64,000 nucleotides of DNA from Conus ventricosus. Its lineage: Eukaryota > Mollusca > Gastropoda > Neogastropoda > Conidae. Under the pieces are notes generated by a model, which saw only the letters and a program-made list of their open reading frames with translations, made no database searches and was not told the DNA's origin. Of this stretch, positions 47,818 to 57,248 are shown in pieces. Location of the stretch: contig CM031596.1 in assembly GCA_018398815.1 (NCBI GenBank), positions 65,536,654 to 65,600,653 on the forward strand, in the 5' to 3' direction. Position 1 is the first letter of the stretch, and each line of letters begins with the position of its first letter. The position numbers and the translations under genes are program-made.

Positions 47818-47905
47818 GTTTTTTTGCTAACACGCTATAGCCTATACTAAGGCCACTAATTACAGCAGAGTGGTAAATCGTATTGATAATCTTTTTTTCA
47901 CTCAT
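47810..47905 (-). CDS. small Polinton hydrophobic protein, 31 aa
   Basis: MSEKKIINTIYHSAVISGLS then IGYSVLAKKHV and stop. One membrane-like segment around IYHSAVISGLSIGY. The (T)(I/M)YH(S/A)..I(S/A)GL..GY pattern is familiar from small Polinton proteins. Too short for certainty. Possibly the 5' part of a longer protein with the next frame. Confidence 0.5.
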   Translation of the reverse strand: MSEKKIINTIYHSAVISGLSIGYSVLAKKHV

Positions 47906-47912
47906 CTTTTTA

Positions 47913-48140
47913 TTAACTAAAAAAATAATTAAAATAATCATAATACGAAAGACTGTCTATGTGCTTTTTAATTAAATAATCTTTTGTTGTTAAAGCTAAA
48001 AATAAGGTTGCAACTAGTTTTGGCGAATCTTCTATCTTTCCCGTGTTGGGCGGTTTTATTCCTAACAAACATTTTGCAAGGGTTGAATAAACTATAACAC
48101 CAACGATAGGCACTGCATAATTAACCAGCGTTAAACTCAT
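47913..48140 (-). CDS. small Polinton membrane protein, 75 aa
   Basis: MSLTLVNYAVPIVGVIVYST is a hydrophobic N-terminal segment. A polar linker (GIKPPNTGKIEDSPK) and a second hydrophobic segment (LVATLFLALTT) follow, ending KDYLIKKHID. Intact. It sits head to head with the plus-strand gene at 48,181, with 40 bp between starts that may hold a divergent promoter. Function unknown. Confidence 0.6.
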   Translation of the reverse strand: MSLTLVNYAVPIVGVIVYSTLAKCLLGIKPPNTGKIEDSPKLVATLFLALTTKDYLIKKHIDSLSYYDYFNYFFS

Positions 48141-48180
48141 GGTTTTAAAAGTATTATATTATTTTTTATTGTTTTTAAAA

Positions 48181-48624
48181 ATGGATTGTGACGAACTATT
48201 AAAGTGTGAGGAGCAAGCAGGCTACTCAACATACAACTGCCATAAAGAAAGATTATACTCTCTGGCTGCGTGTGGAAAAACTAAACAGTATTTAGGTGTT
48301 GAACTAAGTATTGAACAGATTCAACAACTGTCTACATCAGACATTGAGAAGTACTACGCTAGGTACGAAGCACAGCTAGGGTCGAAAATGGTTAGATCAG
48401 TGGGCCAGACAATGATTAGTTTATATGCTAAGTTAGTAAGTAAGATAGCGCCGTTGATTCAGAAGAAGATTTTAAAATACGACTTATCACAAGATCCGGT
48501 TTTAAACAAGTCCCTAGAAACTCTTGCATGTGACATGTATTACAGATTTGGGACGATATTATGTCCATTTATCATGGGATTAATTACTTTTAATCATATT
48601 AATTTTGATCATATTAAATATTAA
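48181..48624 (+). CDS. conserved Polinton protein, 147 aa
   Basis: MDCDELLKCEEQAGYSTYNC then HKERLYSLAACGKTKQYLG, and later IEKYYARYEAQLGSKM with a hydrophobic C-terminal end (ILCPFIMGLI). A protein with the same (C)(E/D)ELL.CEE...YSTYNCHKERLY.L.ACGK start is present in many animal Polintons. The start at 48,181 is chosen because it matches that pattern. An upstream in-frame ATG at 48,139 would add 14 hydrophobic residues in the divergent promoter region. Intact. Function unknown. Confidence 0.8.
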   Translation: MDCDELLKCEEQAGYSTYNCHKERLYSLAACGKTKQYLGVELSIEQIQQLSTSDIEKYYARYEAQLGSKMVRSVGQTMISLYAKLVSKIAPLIQKKILKYDLSQDPVLNKSLETLACDMYYRFGTILCPFIMGLITFNHINFDHIKY

Positions 48625-48638
48625 TCGCAATAAAAAAA

Positions 48639-49064
48639 ATGAGCGATCAGGAGAAGAAGACCCCACAGGACAGTTCGCAGGACAGTCCGAAGGAGCAGAA
48701 TGTACTACAAGTGAATGTGCCACAAGTGAGTAATGTTACTAAAACTAAAAATCCTGGACGTATTGAGGCTGGGCGTAAACTAGCTGAATGGAACAGACTG
48801 CAAAAAGCAAACCAATCAGCAAAACAAAAATTGTTAGATAGTAATACAACATCGCCGCCGCCAACAACACAATTAACAACAACAACACAATCACAATCAA
48901 ACGATAAGATGTATTATTATGTATTGGCTGCTGTTGTTGTTGGTGGGGGAGTTTTAGCATACAAATGTCTAACGCCATACTTAACAGCAAAGTTACAAAC
49001 CCCCACAACGCCAGTAAAAGAAGAAGAGTCAGCTTCTGCAAAAAAGTACAACCTCCTGCAGTAG
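48639..49064 (+). CDS. conserved Polinton single-span membrane protein, 141 aa
   Basis: A polar N-terminus is followed by KNPGRIEAGRKLAEWNRLQK, a recurrent Polinton motif. After a Thr/Pro/Gln-rich linker (about residues 68-88) comes one strong membrane segment (YYYVLAAVVVGGGVLAYKCL) and a short charged tail. Intact and 14 bp downstream of the 147-aa gene on the same strand, so probably co-transcribed. Function unknown. Confidence 0.75.
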   Translation: MSDQEKKTPQDSSQDSPKEQNVLQVNVPQVSNVTKTKNPGRIEAGRKLAEWNRLQKANQSAKQKLLDSNTTSPPPTTQLTTTTQSQSNDKMYYYVLAAVVVGGGVLAYKCLTPYLTAKLQTPTTPVKEEESASAKKYNLLQ

Positions 49065-49084
49065 ACCCATTTCTATGGAATAGT

Positions 49085-49331
49085 TTTTAAGAACTAGATA
49101 AAGTACAAGTTAAGAACTAAATAAGTACAAGTTAAGTTAGTTATAGAAAGTACTTTTTAAGTTAAGTGCAAGTAAATTACAAGTTAAGTGCAAAAAAAAA
49201 AAGTTCTTTTTTAAGTACTAGTTAGGTTCTTAAATAAGTACTAGTTAGGTTCTTAAATAAGTACTAGTTAGGTTCTTAAGTTAAGTACAAGTTAGGTTCT
49301 TGTTAGGTTCTTAAGTTAAGTACAAGCCAAG
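49085..49331. repeat. AT-rich tandem repeat between convergent Polinton genes
   Basis: Irregular array of TTAAGTACAAGTTAAG- and AAGTACTAGTTAGGTTCTT-like units of about 14-21 bp. The clearest copies lie at 49,224-49,285. It fills the gap between the plus-strand 141-aa gene and the end of the minus-strand polymerase gene, where both transcripts must terminate. Confidence 0.85.
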
Positions 49332-52300
49332 TTAATCTTTTAAAGTTCTCCAATGCCCTACAGCATATGAAAACTCAGATTGACGTAAGTTCTCTTGTTA
49401 TTGTTAGAGACTAGTGATTTCTTGTTAACAGCAGTTGTGTTTACTTGATGAAGAGTAGAGCGCAGATTAACATTTGTGTGATGAAATACTTTGTTTTCAA
49501 AGAGAGCTTGCTTGTAGTTATCGTGAGATATAATTTTTTTTGACAACTTCTTTACTTATGCCTTTAGCCTTCTTCATTACAGAAGTCTGGCTGGCAACGC
49601 TGTACATCTTTGACCGCAAACCAACATATTCTTTAATAACTGTTCCATTAAGTTCATCCTTCATCTTTCCAATCACTTTCTTGTTCACAGTTGAATGTAA
49701 AGGACTGTCTTTTGGATAGTCGCATGTGTCGTACCATCCATCAGTTCCTTTAGCTACTTCTGTTTCTAAATCCTTACAGAAGTCTTCTGTTGGGACGTCT
49801 AGAATAAAACTATCAGTGTCTGTGTAAAGGACTCTTGCTTCTGGGTACCGCGGTTTAAAGTAGTCGTACAGAAATTCTAACATCAATAACTTTGACAGCT
49901 CTAATACAGTAAAGCCGATAAACACCGGCTTGTCCAACTTAACATCCTTTTTCTTCATCATAATGCCAACCAGGCTGTCGTTAAATCTTCTAAAGTCTTG
50001 ATAGTTAGGCTTAGAGGCAAACTTAATTGCTTGGTTTTCTTTTGTAACTAATTTCACATCTTTACGCTTGTGTGGATTTTCCATAGTTTTGCCAAAACAG
50101 CTGTTGTTCATTAGTTTAAAGAAGTCTTTTTCTGAAGCATCGTGGCTTCAGTTCTAAGATCAGTGTTCTTCTTGATGTATGGCCTCATAAAGGGCTCTTG
50201 ATCACAGGTAATTATTCTGTGAACAGCTCTTAGTTTCAATCCATGTCTTAAGTAAAACTGTAACAGTCTGTAATGACAAACATACTTAGTTTTATGTCTA
50301 AGATTGGGAACGAGTTTAGGAGGTTCGATAGGGCTCATCTTTAATCTTTCTGCGGCTAGGGGTAATCGTTGTGGGGATCATGCAGTTCATAAGAATATTC
50401 TAAGTCTACTTCCAAGATTAGTCCCATTGGATTATCAGGCGTAAGCTGTGACAGCATTTCTAACACAATATTAACATCATGAGGTCCTTTTATCATTGTA
50501 AAGTTACGTAATGGAAGCGGTTGACTCATGGCCCATCCATACAGATTGTTGGCGTCTAAGTACATTAAATAGTTGGACGGTTTAGTAGGATCATAATTAT
50601 CTAAATATTTGTTGTTAGCTTTGCAGTAAGGATGTGAGGCCATGCTAATACCGCCCTTAGGCCGTCTTCAATCATCTGAAGTGTAGGTAGATCAGAAATT
50701 AAGTCAATCTTGATGTTTGTAGACTTTAAGAATGCATCCCAAGAAAGGCCAGGCGCAGAGATGTAATGTGATGAGTCTAGACAGTAATGTTTCATGCATG
50801 TAGTTCTGTAATTCTGAAAGACGTCTGCTAATAAACACACGTCAGCCAATAAATACTGATCGTGATAATCGCCCATTGTTTGACAGTGTAATTCTACCCA
50901 GGCTTTCTGTGCATATTCATATTCAGAGTTAGTTATGTCTTTGCCTCTAAGACTAGAAAAGAAAGCGCCTTTAGGAGGAAGCGAGTCTTCATCAAACCTG
51001 TCCCACGAGTTCATGTATTCATAGGGGTAAACTCCTTTACGCACTAAAGATGGATCAAAGTATTGTTTTGTGATTGGAAAGTCTTGTAAAGATCCTGCTA
51101 ACTTATCCAAACTAGCCATCAGATGTTGGGCAGAGTCATAAAAGGATAAAGAGTCAAGAGTGAAAGTCATGTACTTTTCTGAAGACTGTGCAATGCAGGT
51201 AACCCTCTATATTCAGAAGTCACTGCTTGCATGATAAAATGAGAATCGTAGCCTCTTAGGTTATGAAAGAAGATAGGTAGTCTTAGGGGTCAACCTTAAG
51301 CTGAAGATTACAATTGTTGTGTGCTGCCCCTCTAAACTTCCCAGTAATGTGATCGTGGTCTCTTACTGCGTTGCCTAATAATTCTTTATTGCAAATCCAA
51401 CAGTGTGTAGATGAATCATAACGTTCTTGGTCTTCAGGAGTCATAACAATGCCTGAAAGATTTAGTTGGTTGGAGTAGTAATTGCGAAGTTGTTTCATCT
51501 GCTCTAGAAATCTACTAGCTGCGTTGGGGCCTCTGTAAATCTCTGGGCGTGTGTGCGCCCCATCTGACCTAACAACAATAAACGCATACGAACAGATCTG
51601 ATGGTGGGTTAATAACGTTGTTTTTTGTTCTTGCTGTTGCGGACCATAGTACTGCGGTAAGATCGATTCAAAGTCAGCATAAACCACGTATGGGCTCATC
51701 TGCATTTTGTGTAAATTTTTAAAACTAACTTTAGACCCTGGTTTAGGTGTGAGGAGTTTGGTTTCACAGTCTACAAAACTTTTACAATGAGTTCTATGAC
51801 TGGCAGCTGCTTCTATAGTTGGGATTCTAACCAAACATCTTCTACAAAGCTCTTGTTTAGATTTATGCTTTGATGTATATTCTAACAGTCTGCTTATTGT
51901 TCTGATTAATACATAATGACTCTTTGTACTATCTGTAAACAGTATCAAGTCTACATGCTTGTCAAGTGGTTCGCCTAAAGTAGGAGAGTTAGGAGAAACC
52001 CTTAGAGGCACTAGATTGGCTTCTACAGACCATGTATATACGTTTACAGTGATTGGTTGTTTTGCTCTTCAAACTGAGATATACTTTCTATACTCACTGA
52101 AAGGTTATGTTATCAAAGTTCAGTTTCTTGCTTATATGCTTCATAATTAGATACTCTGTTTGCATGATTTTTGACAGGATGTAAGTGCGCTAAAACACAC
52201 CACATAAACACATGTTGTCAGAATTATGTATGTTTTAAAACTGCTCGTTTTAACTCTAACTCTTTTGGGAGAGAAATGTAAGAATTGCCAACTATAGGAT

Positions 52301-52679
52301 AGAACTTTGTTTGTCTCAGTCTGATTTCAAGGACTGTCCCTTCAGACCAGCCAGAACCCCTTAACTTTGCTTCCTCACTTGCATGGTTAAACTGTGTAAG
52401 CATGTAGTCAGCCCAGTTAGAATTAAAGTCGTGATAGCTGATTACTTCTTTCTGCCTTGTTGAAACCCAGACTGGCATGTTAGTATCATCAGGCGTTATA
52501 TAATCCATCAGAACGGCCAACAACACTTTTACTGGCGGTTCGCGTTGAAGAGACTCTGGAATTTTAGAGATAGCATGTGCCACGCTTTCATGAACATTTG
52601 TGGGGTTAATGATGTCCATGTCTACTTCACTAAACATATCGCTTAATTGTTTGTCACTACTGAATATTTCTTCCATCAT
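49332..52679 (-). pseudogene. Polinton protein-primed DNA polymerase B, frame-broken
   Basis: Spans about 1,110 codons, the usual length. Pieces in order from 52,679: GSGWSEG and PIVGNSYISLPKEL (Polinton N-terminal domain); ELCRRCLVRI and CWICNKELLGNAVRDHDHIT (zinc-binding parts); YADFESIL (exonuclease motif I); SLDKLAGSLQDFP; YLLADVCLLADVFQNY (exonuclease III); YLMYLDANNLYGWAM (polymerase motif A); NNSCFGKTMENPHKR (motif B); VLYTDTDSF (motif C); and a YAVGHW end. Family members copy linear genomes with a terminal protein. The frame changes at least six times (near 52,230, 52,080, 51,285, 50,650, 50,350, 50,150 and 49,540) and near the C-terminus. Catalytic residues are present in the pieces. 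Confidence 0.93.
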
Positions 52680-52787
52680 ATATAGTTTTTCCGTCCTTGG
52701 ATTTACTTGTGGTCGTCATTTTTAAAACCAAAATATTTACGTAAATTAAAAAAATAAATATATATAAAAGTAAGTAAAACGCGCTTT

Positions 52788-53051
52788 TTATTCTCCACCC
52801 AAGCCTTGCAACACTTCAAGACACGTTAACCTTACAATAACGCCCGCCAGTATTTTAGCTTTTTCTGAATCACTACAGTCAATGTTTATCACTTTGATTG
52901 CTTTGTTAAATAGTTCACTATGATCTTTTATTATATTGTCTATATCATTCTCAAACCCAAATTCACTAAAATCAATGTTTAACATTTTCATTGTTTCGTT
53001 AAATAGTTCATTACACTTCTTTAAATCAGATACACTAAGTTCAGCAGTCAT
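52788..53051 (-). CDS. unidentified small acidic protein, 87 aa, internally duplicated
   Basis: Intact ORF. Two similar segments are visible: ELFNETMKMLNIDFSEFGFE (residues about 15-34) and ELFNKAIKVINIDCSDSEKA (about 46-65), each an amphipathic helix with an NID(F/C)S end. No signal peptide or membrane segment. I do not recognise it. It follows the polymerase gene region on the same strand and ends 109 bp before the polymerase start, so it may be co-transcribed. Confidence 0.5.
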   Translation of the reverse strand: MTAELSVSDLKKCNELFNETMKMLNIDFSEFGFENDIDNIIKDHSELFNKAIKVINIDCSDSEKAKILAGVIVRLTCLEVLQGLGGE

Positions 53052-53415
53052 TTTTAAACCTAAAATTTAAATAAATAAATAAAATTAAATCTGCAAAACA
53101 TTCATTGCCCACACACGATCAATAACACCACTGCAGCAGACTCTCCAATGCACACACTGCAAGGCGTTAGTGGCAGAGAGTAAAAATCAATAACTACCTG
53201 CCGGCTTCTACGGAGAATACTGGCTCCGTAACACCATCGCTATGCCCTTCACTCGGACTGTGATTGAGAATTGGAACTCATTGTTAAATTTTGTAACAAA
53301 GATATTTCTTAAGTAACGCAATCTATGTGCACCTCTGTTGCTATTACTTCTTTTGTAAGGCCCCGTAGTCCGTCCATGTCTAGCAAACCCGATTTTATTA
53401 TCGTAATTTATATTA

Positions 53416-53521
53416 CACATGCGCGCTCACAAATGTTGTTTCGGTTTCATAATGTTAATGCATCCACTAAGGTCAGCACATGCGCACTTACAAATGTTGT
53501 TTCGATTTCATTATGTTAATG
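53416..53521. repeat. two 45-bp direct repeats, period 61 bp
   Basis: Both copies contain CACATGCGC, ACAAATGTTGTTTCG and TTAATG. They differ at about four positions. The CACATGCGC core recurs (inverted or direct) in the adjacent inverted repeat. Confidence 0.85.
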
Positions 53522-53667
53522 AGGTTAGCGCATGTGCAGTGAGATTTTTTGTCACTGTCTTCCTGTGAAATATATTTTTCGCGAGTGAGTTGGCCTAATT
53601 CTGCTTCTGAAATTTTGCTCGCCGGAAAAGGCGTGACGGAAATTCCTCACTGCACATGCGCTAACCT
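53522..53667. repeat. 146-bp segment bounded by a perfect 22-bp inverted repeat
   Basis: AGGTTAGCGCATGTGCAGTG plus AG at 53,522-53,543 is exactly inverted at 53,646-53,667. The size and structure resemble a MITE. No clear target duplication is visible. Alternatively it is a stem of a regulatory or replication site. Confidence 0.8.
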
Positions 53668-53865
53668 TAGCAGACGACAACTCTAGACCAGCCGAAGCAG
53701 ACGATGTTTCTGGGTTTGCGATCAATATCAGTGGCTCAGCCGCCTGTGTAGGCCGGCGACAAGTGAATCAGTGGTGGTGGTGGGGGTGAAATCAATATTA
53801 GCGGAGCCGCTGATTCTGTAGTCAGCCATTCAGTCTGGGGCGGTTAAGTCAGTAAACCATTTTGC

Positions 53866-54417
53866 CTATTTTGGGTTTAATTGATCGTGTGTTTGTTTTT
53901 CAATGTTCTGTTTAATTGCATCAGTGTCTACCTGTCGTGAAGTAAACGTCTTTCTCCACTCCTTTTGAAGTTCAATTTTCTGTCGTCTATAATCATCACC
54001 GTCAGCCATAAGCTTCTGAAATTCTTCGTCCGTAATGTTTTCATCCTGTAATGATTTGCTTATTCTTAATCTTAATGAGCAAAGTTTTGCTGATGCTAGG
54101 GACACAATGGCAGTGTGCTTTTGTAATTTAGGAGTTAATTTTTTTTAAACAGCACTTACAACCATAGACACGGCGCCTAAACCTAGCCCAAGGCCTCCTA
54201 ACGCTAACGAGACTGGCGCCCCAACCCCACTTGCTAAAACGGCAATGCCAGACCCAGCACTTACGCTAGCTACAGCTGATGAGCCAGTAATTACATAAGA
54301 AAGAGTATTTAGAGCTTTAGCATATTTCTTTCTAGTAACTCTATACTTATCCAAGTCGCTTTCTATTTCCTTTTGAAGTTCAGTTATTTGCTTTAACCTA
54401 AACTGTTGAACCTCCAT
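53866..54417 (-). pseudogene. conserved Polinton coiled-coil/membrane protein with one in-frame stop
   Basis: Starts MEVQQFRLKQITELQKEIES (coiled coil). A Gly/Ala/Ser/Val-rich hydrophobic hairpin (about residues 42-90) and, after a TAA at 54,145-54,147, SLASAKLCSLRLRISKSLQD, NITDEEFQKLM and a charged end follow. The two halves are in the same frame, so a single nonsense codon in an A-run context is the only defect. The LA..KL..I...ISK.L.D..I(T/S)DEEF pattern recurs in other Polintons. Function unknown. Full length would be about 183 aa. Confidence 0.75.
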
Positions 54418-54448
54418 TTTTACATAAGATTATTTTTTAAAATTAATC

Positions 54449-54753
54449 TTATATATATCTTCTTAGTAATCCTTCTGGCAGCACTTCATCAACAGAGTAA
54501 AACGCAATAAAATCAACATACTTAATGAAAATAAAGTCAAGTACTGTTAGTTTGTCTTTGTCAACCATTATAGTAACCTTGTCAGATGATGCAAGGGCGT
54601 TTATTTCATCTCCGTTTTTAGTAATAACAATAACGAGCTTAAAGGGGGCATCCAAAGTTTTCAGCCTTTATTGTATGCCCCAATAAACGCATGTTCTGGC
54701 AAACTAGTATCGCCCTCCCTCGGAGTAATAAATAAGCGAAAAATCATCGTCAT
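54449..54753 (-). pseudogene. hypothetical Polinton protein, about 100 aa, one frame break
   Basis: The first part (MTMIFRLFITPREGDTSLPE, HAFIGAYN) and second part (FKLVIVITKNGDEINALASS ... LPEGLLRRYI) lie in different frames, meeting near 54,660. It has alternating beta-like hydrophobic and polar segments and no membrane segment. I cannot name a function. The gene is between the coiled-coil protein and the 172-aa protein, all on the minus strand. Confidence 0.5.
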
Positions 54754-54770
54754 TTGCCTAGGTAGTGATT

Positions 54771-55289
54771 CTAGTTTTGGGTAAATTCTAAGCCTACGGT
54801 GTCGCCCCCCACTTCAGCTAAGGACTTCTTTCTCTGTAGCACATATTCAGAACCTCGCTTAGTTATTTCAATCTGCTTTTTCTGTTGTGTTCCTGGGACA
54901 AGGCTAACAAGAGTGGGACCAGCATTTAAGGCCTTTCTAAAATTGTTGTTCTTATCATAGTATACATTGGGGCTTCGTAGTTCAAACTTTAAATTCCAGT
55001 CAATTTCAGGAAGCAACGCCCAAGCATTCTCTCTTTTATGAAGTTTGTATTCACGTTTGCCAAAATCGTTTGCTCTTAAATTTCTTATCTCTTCTAGGGC
55101 AGGATGCTGCTGCCGTTTTTTGTCTTCAATTTCTGTTCGTTTGTAAACCCCATCATCTGTATATTCAAATCCATAAACATTTCCTGGCACTCCTATTAAA
55201 TCAAACTCAGTTGTGTCTGCTAGGTCTTTTAGCTCTACTGCAACGCATTTAGGAGCTAGCTGCGCTTTTGATTCTGGCCCCCGAGACAT
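54771..55289 (-). CDS. unidentified Polinton-resident protein, 172 aa, intact
   Basis: Intact from ATG 55,289 to the stop at 54,771. Starts MSRGPESKAQLAPKCVAVEL. It is rich in K/E/R in the middle (EIEDKKRQQHPALEEIRNLR) and ends in beta-like KRGSEYVLQRKKSLAEVGGD. There are no membrane segments, no Cys/His cluster and no nuclease or protease motif that I can see. It does not show the adenain-type His...Asp...Cys pattern expected of the Polinton protease, which normally lies near the ATPase. It is among the longest undamaged genes in the element. Confidence 0.65.
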   Translation of the reverse strand: MSRGPESKAQLAPKCVAVELKDLADTTEFDLIGVPGNVYGFEYTDDGVYKRTEIEDKKRQQHPALEEIRNLRANDFGKREYKLHKRENAWALLPEIDWNLKFELRSPNVYYDKNNNFRKALNAGPTLVSLVPGTQQKKQIEITKRGSEYVLQRKKSLAEVGGDTVGLEFTQN

Positions 55290-55381
55290 TCTTTTTATAA
55301 TATTAAAATTATAATAAACAAATTGTTATAAACAGTAAATAATAAACAATCTACAATAAACAAACGTATTGAACTGGGGGG

Positions 55382-55913
55382 TCAGTCCGTAAGCATAGTT
55401 TTAGCATGCTTAGATCTTTCTAACTGTTCCTTTATTTTTTTTAGCTCATCTTTGTCCCTTATTATATAATTTTCACTTAAACATTCTTCAAAACTATCTT
55501 TGTCCTTAGTGTAAAATAATACAACCGATTTTAACTGCGATCTAAAGTCTTTTAAAACAGCATTGTATTTTTGAAAGAGCTTTTCTTTTTTTAACAATGT
55601 CTCGTTCAGCTGAACAGTCATCAATAATAAACAGCGTTTCAGTTCCCTCAAATAGTCTATAGTAATGTTCTAAACAGTCGCTTAGTTTGTCACTGGGATC
55701 AACTAAAAATATATTCTCGTCTGTCCAGATAAACTTCCTTTCTTTATAAGACTTGTTGTGCTTAATGGTTGTGCAGAATATAACAATGTGCTCGTAATGA
55801 AACCTGTATATTGTTTGTAACAAATCAAGTACGAATACAGTTTTTCCCCACCCAGTAATCCCGCAAATAAGAGAACAGTGCGGATCTTTGGGCAGAAACT
55901 TCAAACTATCCAT
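55382..55913 (-). pseudogene. A32/FtsK-like genome-packaging ATPase, internally deleted
   Basis: The N-terminus MDSLKFLPKDPHCSLICGIT leads into Walker A (GITGWGKT) and FVLDLLQTIYRFHYEHIVIF. Walker B is TLFIIDDCSAE. After KKRKALSK the normal family continues with a conserved SGRH..QS.W.LTQ segment of about 17 residues. Here it is absent, and the sequence jumps, in another frame, to KYNAVLKDFRSQLK and LFYTKDKDSFEECLSENYII, ending KHAKTMLTD. The role in the family is DNA translocation into capsids. The lost segment includes the sensor region, so this copy is probably dead even if frameshifts are artefacts. Confidence 0.93.
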
Positions 55914-55943
55914 CTGTTTTTATTAGAATATTTCTTCTGCATT

Positions 55944-57212
55944 TTAATAAGCCGCGTCTTTTAGTCTGTTTTCTTCAATGTTTAGCTGAGCATCACAAAC
56001 CATAAAAATATGCATTTTTATTGGGCCGTTTCCGTCTGCTTTCTTGTGAATATTTATTTTTATACCGTCTTGCCCTATCCTTTCTCCACTTCCAAACAAT
56101 CTGTTGTCAAATGTAGATCTAAATCCAGCCACAGTCCATATTTGTTTATTAAATAGTCTTCGAGTCTTACATCATAAAGGCGAAGTTTTTTACATACGCG
56201 ATCAACTGCAGGATCCCTTTGCCTACCTCCAGCAAACAACTTTCTTATTTCATCAAAGTGTTGGTGAGGTAAAAGTCCACGCCCCGAATACAACTGATCA
56301 GACTTGCCATTTATTACACAGTCAACCTTCTCAATTTTTGGATTATAAAACGCTTCTGTTTCTCTTTGAAAAGGAGTTGTTCCTTCAGTAAACAAGAACA
56401 AAATTCCTTTTAAAGACTTCAGAGACTGATTTAGATGTATGTTCCAGAGAGTGTCTCGCTTGTTTCTATTTTCTGTAATGGCGTGCATAACGTTTTCATA
56501 ATAAATAACCGTTTTACTTTTATACTGGGTTAAGATTGTTCTGGCCAGTCCAGGGTTAGTAACAACATCAAACTCAAGAGAGATGTCACTGACTGTGTAT
56601 TTAGCTAAAGGATCATCAGATAGAACGACAGAACCGCTAGGATTAAATGTTAGATGATAAGTAAGTTTTTCTTTCAGTGCGCCTTGGTAATATGGCATAT
56701 GCGTCTTTAACAACTCAAAATCTAGAGGGATGCAAAATCTGTTGCCAAATGCTTCTGCTACTGCCTCATCTTTAACATCATTCTTTGCATCCCCCGCTTT
56801 AAGCCTGTGCTTGAGACCGTTTGAATCTTGTATTCCCTGATAAACTTTCTCTTTTCTTTTTTTTTGGTAGCCTTTAGATCAGAATAGAGGGCAAAAATGT
56901 CTGCCTCGCTAGTAAAAAGACTTCTCTGCCCTCTAGTTTGATTGCTATGTGATTAACGATAGCTCTGCCTAAATTAGCAACAACAGTAGCATTAGGATCT
57001 GCCGATGTAATATCTATTTTGAATGATAGTTTGGCGGTGCCTGGCATTATAACATCATCAGCGCCAAGATCAGGAAACTTAACTATTAAAGTTTGTCCAG
57101 GCTCAACTGTTGATGGAGTATTTACGCTAATTACAGTCTGCCTTATACCTTTTACGCCGTGGGGTTCCTTCTCTTTTCTATATGGATCGAGGTCACACCC
57201 GTATGAGTTCAT
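55944..57212 (-). pseudogene. Polinton major capsid protein (double jelly roll), frame-broken
   Basis: About 420 codons, the family's usual length. Pieces: VNTPSTVEPGQTLIVKFPDL, DDVIMPGTAKLSF, NATVVANLGRAIV (first jelly roll); NRFCIPLDFELLKTHMPYYQ; YTVSDISLEFDVVTNPGLAR; RDTLWNIHLNQSLKSLKGIL; AFYNPKIEKVDCVINGKSDQ; YLINKYGLWLDL; and FGSGERI, MVCDAQLNIEENR at the end. These match the hexon-like coat protein of Polintons and adintovirus-type elements. Two frame changes, near 56,890 and 56,100. It starts 36 bp from the divergent plus-strand gene at 57,249. Confidence 0.95.
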
Positions 57213-57248
57213 TTTTTATAAAACAAAAAAAAATTTTAAATAAAAAAT
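57213..57248. promoter_or_regulatory. divergent intergenic gap between capsid gene and plus-strand gene
   Basis: 36 A/T-only or nearly A/T-only bases separate two start codons that point apart. Any promoters must lie here or inside the coding ends. No specific motif recognised. Confidence 0.4.

Larger units (their letters stand above)
53052..53865. other. 814-bp non-coding region of the Polinton with direct and inverted repeats
   Basis: No conserved gene on the minus strand, where neighbours lie on both sides. Contains two 45-bp direct repeats (53,416-53,460 and 53,477-53,521), a 22-bp inverted repeat (53,522-53,543 and 53,646-53,667) and a plus-strand piece resembling a reverse-transcriptase tail (53,208-53,313). 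The position is where other Polinton genes could be expected, so it may be an insertion that replaced Polinton sequence. Confidence 0.6.
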
